From contig CDMY01000295.1 in assembly GCA_001179505.1 (NCBI GenBank), positions 179,999-243,998 on the forward strand: a stretch of 64,000 nt of DNA, in the 5' to 3' direction. The stretch is from Vitrella brassicaformis (Eukaryota; Sar; Vitrellaceae). The notes beneath the pieces are model-generated. The model saw only the letters and a list, made by a program, of their open reading frames with translations, made no database searches and was not told the origin of the DNA. This document shows, piece by piece, positions 1 to 10,218 of this stretch. Within the stretch, counting starts at the first letter, position 1, and each line of letters starts with the position of its first letter. The translations under genes and the position numbers were made by a program.

Positions 1-182
1 ATCCACACGCACCCCAAGGGCGCTGTGTGTCTGGTCATGTGCAGACTCACTCTGTAAGGTGTGAAGGCCGTATGGATGTACTCCCTCACGCGTGGCGGCG
101 ACTCGCCCAGGCACGCTGGCCATCCCCATGCCGTGACGGAGACAAAAAAGCCGAAGCCGATACGTCGTCCTTGGCAGCCGCC

Positions 183-298
183 CAGCCGATGCGCAAAAGC
201 AGCGACTGCAGCCACGGCCTCGCGCTCGATTGCAGCATCATACTTGGTGAGGTCGTTGAATGTGATGAAGAGGGAGAAGATGTCCTGCTGGCGAAGCC
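183..298. repeat. Copy 1 of a duplicated ~115-bp segment (other copy 2101-2210)
   Basis: The stretch starting cagccgatgcgcaaaagcag recurs at 2101-2210 with a few substitutions and one small indel cluster. Both copies lie in the same orientation about 1.9 kb apart. On the minus strand both read as a similar peptide containing QQDIFSL and LTKYDAAIERE. The indel (GAGGCCGTGGCTGCAGTCGC here against GAGGGCCAGAGTCGC in the other copy) puts the downstream codons in different frames. This looks like a local duplication of exon-like sequence followed by decay. Confidence 0.8.
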
Positions 299-659
299 CT
301 TCTCGGCTGCAGCCCCGGCTGGGCCCTACTCGGCCGCCCTGAGTAATGTCTCGGTCGAATATAAAATGTAGGCAGGGATATTGCCTACAAAGATATCACA
401 CAAGCCCCAGATATCACGCTGTCTGATGGCTGCATCATAGTCATCTCTCGTGCTTACGTTGCCGGAGGCGGGAAAAACAGGTCGACGTCTCGCGAATGCT
501 GCGTTGCCATGGTGCTGTGTGCTGCCCTCTTTCTGCTTTCTATCTCTTCTGACTGCTCTTTTTCTGTCTTTTTTCTCTGAGGCAGCCGACGTTGATGGTG
601 ACGAGAGGGCTCCCATTTTCCCAGCTCCTCACTGTCCCATCTGGTGACACACCGCACAG

Positions 660-708
660 ACACACACACACACACACACGCGGAGAGAGAGAGAGAGAGA
701 GAGAGAGA
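660..708. repeat. Compound (CA)n-(GA)n microsatellite
   Basis: Uninterrupted CA dinucleotides pass through a short CGCGG interruption into uninterrupted GA dinucleotides. Confidence 0.95.
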
Positions 709-1619
709 CATGGAGGGTTCCCTGGTGATCACGATGGGGTCATATTCAACTATCTCCCAACTCACCGCAGTGCCCTGCACCCATGCAGCCAGCCAGCCAG
801 ACAGGCAAATGGTATGTGGCTCGTTCCTGTGTGCGTGTGGTCCATTCCCTCCCTTACTGGCGTGGGGACGGTGACGTCGTCGGCCTGTGACGGTGAGGGC
901 TTCTGGATATGCGGCTGCGGCAGGACACTGATCGACGAGCTGGAGCTGGCCTCCGACAACGTTGCGACAAGGAGGAAGGCAAACAAACACCGAACATAGC
1001 CCTCCTGTGGCTGCACGCCTCTCCCGTGCAATCCATTACCTGGTGCCTGCCTGTTCTTGTGGCGGGAGAAGCGCCGCCACGTCATCATTGCCTCAGCCAT
1101 GCGACGCGAGCGGCACCTCTTCATCTGACAGAGGGGACACTGCGCGACGTCAACAAGTGAGTGGAGAGAAGTGCGTTGATATTGACCAACCAGGGCCACT
1201 TGTCGCCTCCGCCAAATCACTCTCCTCTGAAACGCCTTCACCCACCCTACAAAAGCACACATGAGGAATCCATTCATTAGAAGCACACACGACCCATTCA
1301 TCTGGGAAAATGTCATACCCTTTATCTCACACATGAGGCCTCCACCCATGCTACAAAAGCCTGCAGACAGATACATCACATCGATCCATTGACCATGTGG
1401 TAGCGGTTGGCTCTCCCCAGAGGCTCTTTCCTGCTGCGGTCACACGTGCCTTGCAGCTCGACGGCCTCCGTGGTTTCTACCAGCTGCTCTGAGGGTGGGG
1501 CGGTAATACACATGCAAGAAGTGACACGACACTGAGACACGCATTTGAGAATGGACATGACCGAGAGGGATGTGTCCATTTTCTCTCTCTCTCACCGGGC
1601 AGTTTGTCTGCACTTTGTC

Positions 1620-2440
1620 TCAGGGGGAGGTAGGCCGCGGAAGGTGCCCACACGAGCGAGTTGGCACTCTTGGCGAGCTGGCAGACCTTGTCTTGGACAA
1701 ACGGGGATGACAGGGCGCGGGGAGTGAATGGCCACACGTGCAGCATGGAGAGGTGGAAAGGGTCCTCTTCCAAGTGCCGGTCGCCTCGGAAGTCCTTGGA
1801 GAAGCGCACGTTGATGTCTGCTGCAGTGGGTGCTGCCGAGGTGCTGAATTCGTCGATGGCGTTGCATTCGTCAGGACGAAAGCCGCCACTTGTACTTGTT
1901 GAACATGTCGCAGTACTTTTCGCGGAGACCGCTGAGGGAGGTCAGGGAGTGCACGGCCGGGGAGGGGGAGAGGGGGCTGGAACGGATACACGCTTCCCGT
2001 GGCTCTGGTACGCGGTTCTCGCGGACGAAGCTGTTGGGCGGCTGCAGAAGTTGCGCACGCTTGGCCATCCCCACACGTCACTGTAGAAGTTGCAGCCGCT
2101 CAGCCGATGCGCAAAAGCAGCGACTCTGGCCCTCGCGCTCGATTGCAGCATCATACTTGGTGAGCTCGTTGAATGTGATGAGGAGGGAGAAGATGTCCTG
2201 CTGGCGAAGCGCAAGGGCAATCTTCTTAAGCGCAGGTGATGTTGTTGATGCGGGATATGGGAATTCCTCGGATGGAAACGAAGAAGTCGGCTCAAAAGTT
2301 TCTTCCTGAGGGCCCGTCTCGCCCGCCGTCTCGCCGCGAACTTTTCTCGCCGCGATGATGCAGTTGTGGTTCGTTCTTCCGAAGGCCCATATATATATTC
2401 CTTCTTCACCTTCTTCACTCCCTTCTTCGCTGGCGACATC
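1620..2440 (-). pseudogene. Fragmentary or degenerate copy related to the F-box-like family (remnant D)
   Basis: Minus-strand reading gives SLSGLREKYCDMFNKYKW (about 1880-1960), which matches TLSGLRPHVCDLIDNHKW in family member C at 44 kb. Further on, LSSPFVQDKVCQLA (about 1680-1730) matches LSSPFVRETLCYLA of the same member, so this is the same family. The upstream F-box-like and WGxR blocks seen in the other members are not found. The spacing between the two matching blocks is shorter than in member C, and the exon-like segment at 2101-2210 is duplicated at 183-298 with a frame-changing indel. A divergent but live multi-exon gene cannot be excluded. The homology is seen in the sequence; the pseudogene status is inference. 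Confidence 0.4.
2101..2210. repeat. Copy 2 of the duplicated segment (see 183-298)
   Basis: Same-orientation copy of 183-298. On the minus strand it continues the frame of a 159-codon open frame that reads ALRQQDIFSLLITFNELTK. Confidence 0.8.
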
Positions 2441-2619
2441 CGGCTGCCCGCAGGGTTGCGTGAACCGCTCCCCTAGGGTAAGTGACCCAAACCCATTGTC
2501 CCACATTCGCAACAAACCTGCATCCGTACCAGCAGCAGTAGCAACAACAGCAAGCAAGAACGCATCCTTCCATTCCCCTGATCAGCAAGCAGCACCATCA
2601 CTGACCAGATCACATCACG

Positions 2620-5600
2620 ATGCCGCTGCCGGCCTCGACGCATGCCAAGGGCGGCGAGAACCCCGTGTGGGTGTATTCCTTCGGCCCGGGGTGCCCGACG
2701 CCCCCGCTGGACCGCAACCTGCTGGGCGGCAAGGGCAAGGGCGAGGCTGAGATGACCGCCATGGGACTTCCCGTACCGCCAGGCTTCATCGTCACCACAG
2801 GCATGCGCAGAGACAGGCTTCAGACAGGCAGAGGGCCACGGGAGGGCGTGGCGTGCATGTGTGGATGTCCATGGCATGTGATGTGTGTGCAGAGGCGTGT
2901 GTGCACTACAAGTACAACCGTCTGTCGTTCCCCAAGGGTTTGGTGGAGCAGGTCGAGGCCTGCCTGGTGACCCTCGAGAAGCAGATGGGCTGCAACTTCG
3001 GAGACGTCGAAAACCCGCTACTCATCTCCGTCCGATCCGGCGCAAGGTACCATGTCGCACACACCTCACACCCACCCCCTCTCTCTATCTGCCACACATC
3101 CATCCATCCACGCGGCTCTCTCTGTGTGTGGGGTGTGTGCTGTGTGTCAGGGTGTCGATGCCCGGGATGATGGAGACAGTGTTGGACGTGGGTTTGAACG
3201 ACAAGTCGGTGCTGGGCCTGGCCAAGAAGCTGTCCAACGAGCGGGCGGCCTACGACTCGTACCGCCGGTTCATCGCCATGTACAGCAACGTCGTGTCGGG
3301 CGTCAACTCGGCCGCCTATGAGGACGCACTCAAGGCCTGCCGAAAGAGAGAGGGTCAGCGAGCGCGGGAGGGAAGAGGGACTGCGACACGCGAAGGAGTG
3401 CACACATATATCGATGGGTGTGTGTGGGGGGGTCAGGTGTTCAGTTCGACATCGGACTGTCGACCAACGCCCTGAAGGAGCTGTGCCAGGAGTTCAAGCA
3501 CATCCACAACCAGCAGACAGGTACACACACACACACACACACACACGGCCACCCCAACCCTCACCCCCTCAACCACCCACAACATGTCTGTCATGCAGGT
3601 CAGGAGTTCCCCCAGGAGCCGCGTGACCAGTTGTTCCGTGCCATCAAGGGCGTGTTCCACAGCTGGGACTGCGACAAGGCCCGCGCCTACCGCCGCTTCC
3701 ACGGCTTCCCCGACGACTGGGGCACTGCGGTGGTTGTCATGGCCATGGTCTTCGGCAACAGAGTAAGCAACCAGGGAGGGAGGGAGGGAGGGAGGGGCGG
3801 CACACCACACACACAACACAATCAATGTGCACACGTGTGTGTGTGTGTGTGTGTGTGTAGGGTGACGACTCCGGCACTGGTGTGGGGTTCACCCGTGACC
3901 CCGCCACCGGCGAGCACCACTTCTACGGCGAATGTGAGCACATCTGGCATGACATGACACACACATTCAGATGGGCCAATGTGTGTATCTTGTGTGTTGT
4001 GTGTGTGCGCGTGTGTGTGTGGCTTGACCAGATTTGGTGAATGCGCAGGGCGAGGACGTGGTTGCCGGCATCCGCACGCCGCACCCCATCAACAAGATGC
4101 AGGCCCTCATCACGGGCTCCAACCTGCCCTCGCTCGAGGAAACCATGCCCGAGATCTACCAGCAACTCGAGGAGGTACCCCAGCCCCCCCCCCCTCCCCA
4201 CACACAGGGGGAGTCAGGGAGGGAGGGAGAGAGATTGCCTGCATCCAATGATGCGCGTGTGTGTGTTGTGTGTGGTTGCGTGTGGCGTCGTGTGCAGGTC
4301 GGGAGGATACTGGAGCAGCACTACCACGACATGCAGGACGTGGAGTTCACCATCGACAACGGCAAGCTCTACATGCTTCAGACCCGAACCGGCAAGCGCA
4401 CCGGGTTTGCCGCCGTCAAAATCGCCTTCGACATGCTCAGAGAGGGACTCATCGACGAGCGGGAGGCCGTCAAGGTGCGTCAGAGGCAGACAGACATAGG
4501 GAGACAGAGAAAGCGGCATTGGATGTGTGTGATTGGTGTGTTTGGTGTGTTTGGTCTGGCTGTGTGTTTGCAGCACGTGGATGCGCACCAGGTGACCCAG
4601 CTGCTGACGCCCATCTTCGACATGCGCGACAAGGTGATGGCCTCGGGCAAACTCGCCACAAGAGGACTCAACGCAGGTACTCCCTCCTCAACCCACACCC
4701 ACACCCACACCCACACACCCGTCCATCCACCATCCATCCATGAGAGACGCATCCGATCTGCACCTGTGGGTGTGTGGTGTGGATGTCGTTATCAGGTCCC
4801 GGTGCTGCGTCTGGGGCAGCGGTGTTTTCGAGCGAGAAGGCCGTCGAGTACCAGAAGCAGGGCAAGCCATGCGTCCTCATGAGGGAGGAAACCTCGCCCG
4901 AAGACTTTGCCGGTCAGCCGAACCCCACGCCCTCTCCCTCCCTCCCTCCCTCCCTCCCTCCCTCATCCCTCCTGTACTTAACTCTCCTTCTCCCTCTGTG
5001 TGTCGACAGGCATGGTCGCGGCCAGGGGCATCCTCACAGCCCGCGGCGGCGCCACGAGCCATGCGGCCGTGGTTGCCCGCGGTTTGGGTCGTCCGTGTGT
5101 GTGCGGCTGCGGCGACCTGGTGTTCGACCACGCCAAGCACGAGGTGCGCATCGGCAGCAATGGGATGGTTCTCAAGGAGGGCGAGCCGGTCAGCATCGAC
5201 GGCACCACGGGGCAGGTCTTCTTCTGCTCGCTGCAGACCAAGCCGTCCGAGATCATCCAGGTGGGTGGGGGGACGAGGGAATGGAGGGACTGGGTGACTC
5301 TGGTGTGTGTTCGTGGTGTGGTGTGTGTGCAGGTGTTGATAGACAAGACGAAGCGTCCTGAGGAGAGCGAGCTGTTCCAGCAGTTCAAGACCATCATGGA
5401 CATCGCTGACAAGTACCGCAGGCTCGAAGTCCGCGCCAATGCCGACACACCGCAGGACGCCGCCATCGCCAGGTCCCTCGGCGCACAGGTGGGCGCCGTC
5501 ATGGTGGCCGTGGTTGCATTTTTCCGGCCACGTGTGGTGTGCGGTGGTGTGGTGTGTGGTGTTAGGGTATCGGCTTGGTTCGCACGGAGCACATGTTTAT

Positions 5601-7125
5601 GGACAAGAAGCGTCTCATGGACGTCAGGGCCATGTTCTTCAGCGACTCGGAGGACGTAGGCGCGCAGGACACGCACATACATAGACACACATACACACAC
5701 ACAATCACACATCTCCACTCGTCTGCATCCTTTGTCTGTCTGTCTGGCTCTGTGTGTGTGGTGTCGTGTGGATCAATCAGGACCGGAAGGCAGCAGCGAA
5801 TCGTCTGATGCCCTACCAGAAGGAGGACTTCCTTGGCATCTTCAGAGCCATGCACGGACTCACCGTCACGGTAAGCATCTCCACCCTCACCCTCACCTCC
5901 ACCCCTCCATCTGTCTGTCGGTGTTTCTTGCCCATGTCGCCCGCGTCAGATTCGCCTGTTGGACCCGCCGCGCCACGAGTTCCTCCCGCACACCGAGGAC
6001 GAGCAGAAGGCTCTGGCGGCCCACATGGGGACCACCCTGGAGCGCGTCAAGCAGATCGGCGAGTCCATCACCGAGGCCAACCCTATGCTCGGACACCGCG
6101 GATGCCGACTCGGCATTGCGCTCCCGTACGTCACAGAGATGCAGGTGCGAAGGCGACACAGAGAGGCCGGAAACCTTCGCAATGGGCGTTTTCGTGTGGT
6201 GTGGTGTGGTGTGGTGGTGGGGGTGCTTGTCAGACGCGCGCGATCATCGAGGCGGCCGTTGAGGTGTCCAAGGAGGGGTCTGAGGTGCTGCCCGAGATCA
6301 TGGTGCCGTTGGTGGCGACCAAGAAGGAGCTGGAGCACCAGAAGGGCCTCATCGACAAGACCGCACAGGACGTCTTCAAGAAGATGGGCAAGGAGGTCCC
6401 CTACAAGGTCAGCCACCCACCGACACACTAAGCTTCACATCAGATGGCCATAGACAGACACATCTGTGGTGTCGGTGTGGGTGTGTGCAGGTTGGCACGA
6501 TGATCGAGTTGCCGCGTGCGGCCCTGCAGGCCGGCCAGATCGCCGAGTTCGCGGACTTCTTCTCGTTCGGCACCAATGACCTCACCCAGTGCACATACGG
6601 CATTTCGCGCGACGATGCTGGTCAGTCAGTCAGTCAGTCAGCAGACGAGCTCCACTCCACACACAGCGACGGACGCACCTCATGTGTATGTCTCTGTGTG
6701 TGCAGGCCAGTTCCTGCCGCTGTACGTTGAGGGCGTCTTCTTCGAGTCGACGCACAGCAACATGCAGGTCTTCGACTTTGAGCCCTTCCAAACACTCGAC
6801 CAGGTACACCCCTCCCTCCCTCCCTCCCTCCCTCTTTCCCTCCCCCAACAGACACAACACACACACACACACACTCCTCTCTCTCTCTCTGTCTGCAATG
6901 CCGCAGGACGGTGTGGGTGAGCTGATGAAGATCGCCCGGGAGCGCGGCCGCCGCACCAACCCCCACCTGCACCTCGGCATCTGTGGCGAGCACGGCGGCG
7001 AGGGCCGATCCGTCAAGTTCTGCCACGAAATCGGGCTCGACTACTGCAGCTGCTCGCCCTTCAGAGTCCCCGTGGCGCGACTCGCTGCTGCACAGGCTGC
7101 CGTCGAGGGGCAGAGCAAGAAGTAG
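2620..7125 (+). CDS. PPDK: Pyruvate, phosphate dikinase
   Basis: Interconverts pyruvate + ATP + Pi and phosphoenolpyruvate + AMP + PPi. About 19 exons join into a full-length PPDK. The ATP-grasp N-domain begins WVYSFGPG and has the [10 protein letters not shown] and SVRSGAR stretches. The swivelling phosphohistidine domain has [15 protein letters not shown] (near 5045-5090), with the catalytic His and the adjacent Thr that is the regulatory site in plants. The C-terminal TIM barrel has [20 protein letters not shown] and the catalytic-Cys motif ICGEHGGEG (near 6980). The usual Met/Lys before TSH is Ala. The ATG at 2620 follows directly into the conserved start of the family, so no signal or transit peptide is visible and a cytosolic, glycolytic/gluconeogenic role is likely. 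Introns are 70-130 bp, GT-AG, with AC-rich 5' and TG-rich 3' ends. Identity is very secure; the exact ends of a few exons are not. Confidence 0.97.
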
Positions 7126-9273
7126 ACAGACAAGTAGACAAGTAGACTGGCAGAGAGACGAGTAGACAGGCAGAGAAGTGAGGGAGGGGACATAGTAGAG
7201 TTTTGAGAGGGAGGGAGGGATGCCTGACATGTGCGTGCGTGTGCGTGTGTGTGCGTGCGTACTGATGAGGTAGTTGCGTGGGGGTCCGGGGCGTGTCTAC
7301 TGACTCCCGGACGAACAGACAGGAACTATCTCTGAGGGGGCGGGAGAGAGAGGGGAGGGACCATCGTCCATCGGTTGACAAAGAGATCGATGGCGCATGG
7401 GGGAAGGTGGGGAGGGGAGGGGGCATGTAGGCCAATTCGCTGCATGGACAGACAGACAGAGAGACAGAGACACCACCACCGCCAGCAGCAGCAGCAGTAG
7501 TAGCCGCCCACTCGCTCGAGATTGATCGGTACGGTAGATGCGTGTTGTCACCCACCCATACGGTAGCTGGCTTTCTCCGCCCTTGCGTTGATGCTGCCTC
7601 GATGCGGTGCCCTTGAGTGGCCTTTTTCTGTTGATACCGTCTGCTTGTTGCTGCAATTCTCTGCGTGTGGTTGCTGGCTTCAGAGGGTCTGCTCGGGCCC
7701 CCTGACGCCTTCACGTCGATATGCGACCCATATCGATGTGGTGACGTCGGGGGCGCCTGGCTCGGAGAACCTCTGGAACGCACCAAACCCACGCGGCGAG
7801 AGATGACACGACCTACACGAGCCGCTCATCATTTTTCCTGCCTAGTACTTATCTTCCTGACTTAATGATTTGCCTTCATTCATTCTCCGCCTTTGACAGA
7901 CACTGACACACAAACAAACGTTTGTTGCGTTGTGATTTTTCCACCCCCATATGTATGTGTGTTTGTGAACGAATCGCCAAGAGGGGGCACTTTTTCTTGG
8001 ATGGACGGATGGATGCACTCTCTGTCTGGAGGGAAGCGCGGATTCACTTGCGTCATTTATACTTGCAACACACCCACACCCTTCCACTCACTGTTCTCGC
8101 AACCAACCACACGTGTGGATGGTTCTCTTTTTCGGCTGGGTGGCGTGGGACGGCGTCGCGGCTTGCCAGACAGACATGCGCGGCTCGCCCGCCCCTCCGC
8201 CCCGATCACACAAGCGACGGACGGACGATGAGCGGCGATCGAACAAACGATACCGTTTTCTTCTTTTTCCTCCATGAATGTGCTCGTGCGTGTGTTGTGT
8301 TTTGTGCTGTGAGGGTGGTAAGACAGACAAGGCGGCGGTAGGTCTTTCGTCTTTGCAGTGATGGATAGATTGATCGATGCGGTGGGGGGGTGGGTGGCTT
8401 AGCGAAGTTGCTGACGGGGGAAGAGAGTTTATGAGTTGGTCGGGTGCATGTGTGCTCACCTGTGTGTGTCTCTCCCCGGCTATGTTGATGCGCCGGTGAT
8501 GATGTGTGAGCACCTGGCAGAAGAGCCCTCGCCCTCTTTCCGAGGTGTATAGTCTCGGTTGTTTCTACGTCCATGGCTGTCGACTCAACACTCGCACATC
8601 CCACACGATGCTGCGAGCGTTTCGTCACCAGCCTGCGGCAGAGAAACAGCCGAGACGTCCAACCAAAGGCAGGGAAGAGAGTGAGATGGCCCCGACAGCG
8701 CAGTGCGGAACATTCAGCTAGCTCGTCGCGGCTCAGTTGGTGTAGGTACGTTGCTCTTGGCACGTTTTTCCGCGAGAGCCGAAAATTTAAGAGGGGAGAG
8801 CCGGTGGACGACGGAGGCACACTTGTAGACAAACGCGGTGGCACGAAATGGACCGAGTGAAGTGACGTGATGTGTGACATGTTCGCGTGTGGAAGCTGGC
8901 TTGAACCACCATCGCGATCAACAACACATTGATGAACGGAGCACATTTCAGATAAAGCAACACGAATGGTTGCATTCGGTCCTGCAACACACGTGTGAGC
9001 TCTGTTCGATCGGTCGGGCACAGGCGAGATAGTTCTCATTCCGCGTCTGCCTGGTACGCCGAGAGGCCACTCTGTCACGATGGTCTCCCAGAAAACCGAA
9101 CCGCCACGCAACGGGAACCACCCCAGTCGGCCACCGCTGCTACAGACCCAAGCCGCACCAAACACGGGTCGGTTGGCACCTCCTCTCCCCACCATGCATG
9201 ATAGAATGACTGAAAAACCTCATCTAGGTCTACACACCACTAACTGCACCCCTCCCCCATCTCTCTGTGTCTA
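7126..9273. other. Intergenic, no gene seen
   Basis: About 2.1 kb between the PPDK stop and the 3' end of the DUF4605-like gene. It holds GGGA-rich and TGCG/TGTG-rich sequence just after PPDK (likely 3' UTR), a short CAG/TAG run near 7480-7503, and a long but unconvincing minus-strand open frame at 8206-9195 (see rejected items). No RNA gene was recognised. Confidence 0.6.
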
Positions 9274-10036
9274 TCACCGCCCTACGGCCGCCCCCCTCCC
9301 CCCACCAGCACCACTGCCGGCAGATGACGGCCTGGATGGCGGCAGCATGAAGAAGAAGGCCACCAAAGCCCCAATCAGGCCCTTCAGCTGGAACAGCATC
9401 ACTGCAATCGCCACCAGAATCAGAAACACCCACGGCACCAACACGGAAGGGAAGCCCGCGAAAGCTGGCGTCACCAGGCCGCCCTGTCATCGAATCAATC
9501 GCAACACACAGCCGAGAGTGGAGTGGCTGGTATGGCCATGCATGCCGCAACATGCATATTGCGTCGTGTCTGATGGCTGACCTGCAGTTGGGTGAGTCCG
9601 GTGTTTTCTCGTATCCAGTCTTGGAGCTTGACGAGCGGCCCGGTCTCGCCGCCAAGGACGGGCGCGCTCATCGATGATGGCCTCGATGAGGCGTTTCGCG
9701 CTGCCGAGGGCTGTGAGGATGATGCCGCCCTTGACGAGCCGAACAAGCCGCCGCCCTGCTCAGCACCGCTGCCTGCGCCACGCAAACGGCAGTTTGTGCT
9801 GGGCATATCATGTGGTCTGACAGACCGACTGACCTGTGTGGAAGTCGCTTGACGAGCGGAACTGCCCCGGGCCGCTCGACGAGCCCCTCTCGCCACCTGC
9901 AGCAACAATAAAGCACCAAACACATGACCGATGGACGCAAACCAGGCGTGTCCTCCTGTGGCCGACCTCTGGCTTTCGCCTTCTTCGCCCGCGGGTCGTT
10001 GTCAGGCACTATCTCGCCATCGATAATGACCACCAT
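9274..10036 (-). CDS. FAM241/DUF4605-like small membrane protein
   Basis: Four exons can be joined. The N-terminus, MVVIIDGEIVPDNDPRAKKA, closely resembles the diagnostic start of animal FAM241B (a short lead, then GEIVxDDDPR). A Gly/Ser-rich linker follows, then LVKLQDWIRENTG. The last exon carries GGLVTPAFAGFPSVLVPW running into two hydrophobic stretches, ending in a Gly/Pro/Ser tail. Introns lie near 9902-9951, 9790-9838 and 9485-9585. Length, about 150-180 residues, fits the family. These proteins are small membrane proteins of poorly known function linked to the endomembrane system. The gene is divergent from the ABC1-like kinase, with the two start codons 182 bp apart. The N-terminal match is the main evidence; the function is not established. 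Confidence 0.7.
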
Positions 10037-10218
10037 CGAACACAGCGCCCGCTTGCAGCGAAAGTCTGAGTGCTTTCCGACAATGTGGGAGGATGCAGAC
10101 TTCAGCGGGCCACAACGGTCTGTCTACTTCTTCCGGGGAGATCTGTGGCTTTGAGCGCGCGAAACTTGGCGATCGCTGGCGAAGCGAGGAACTGAGCTGT
10201 TCACGCAAAACTTGGTCA
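10037..10218. promoter_or_regulatory. Short divergent intergenic region (candidate bidirectional promoter)
   Basis: The 182 bp between the start codons of the DUF4605-like gene (-) and the ABC1 kinase (+) must hold both promoters and 5' leaders. No TATA box or named motif is claimed. Confidence 0.45.

Larger units (their letters stand above)
1..1619. other. Stretch without a supportable intact gene
   Basis: Apart from the duplicated segment at 183-298, minus-strand reading near 330-440 gives a related helical peptide (DDYDAAIRQRDIWGLCDIF). It has no clear start, no splice pattern and no extended frame, and other frames here are shadows. A compound (CA)n(GA)n microsatellite lies near 660-708. 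The region may hold decayed exons of the same gene as the remnant at 1620-2440, but I cannot build a model. Confidence 0.5.

Noticed and set aside
7440-7510. Short regular repeats (CAGA, CAG/TAG) considered as a CRISPR-like or minisatellite array
   Set aside because: Units are 3-4 bp with no spacers; ordinary microsatellite in a eukaryotic genome.
8206-9195. 329-codon open frame on the minus strand between PPDK and the DUF4605-like gene
   Set aside because: The translation has no domain-like segment, is rich in low-complexity His/Ser/Thr, and lacks introns of the local type. Long chance frames are expected in GC-rich DNA.
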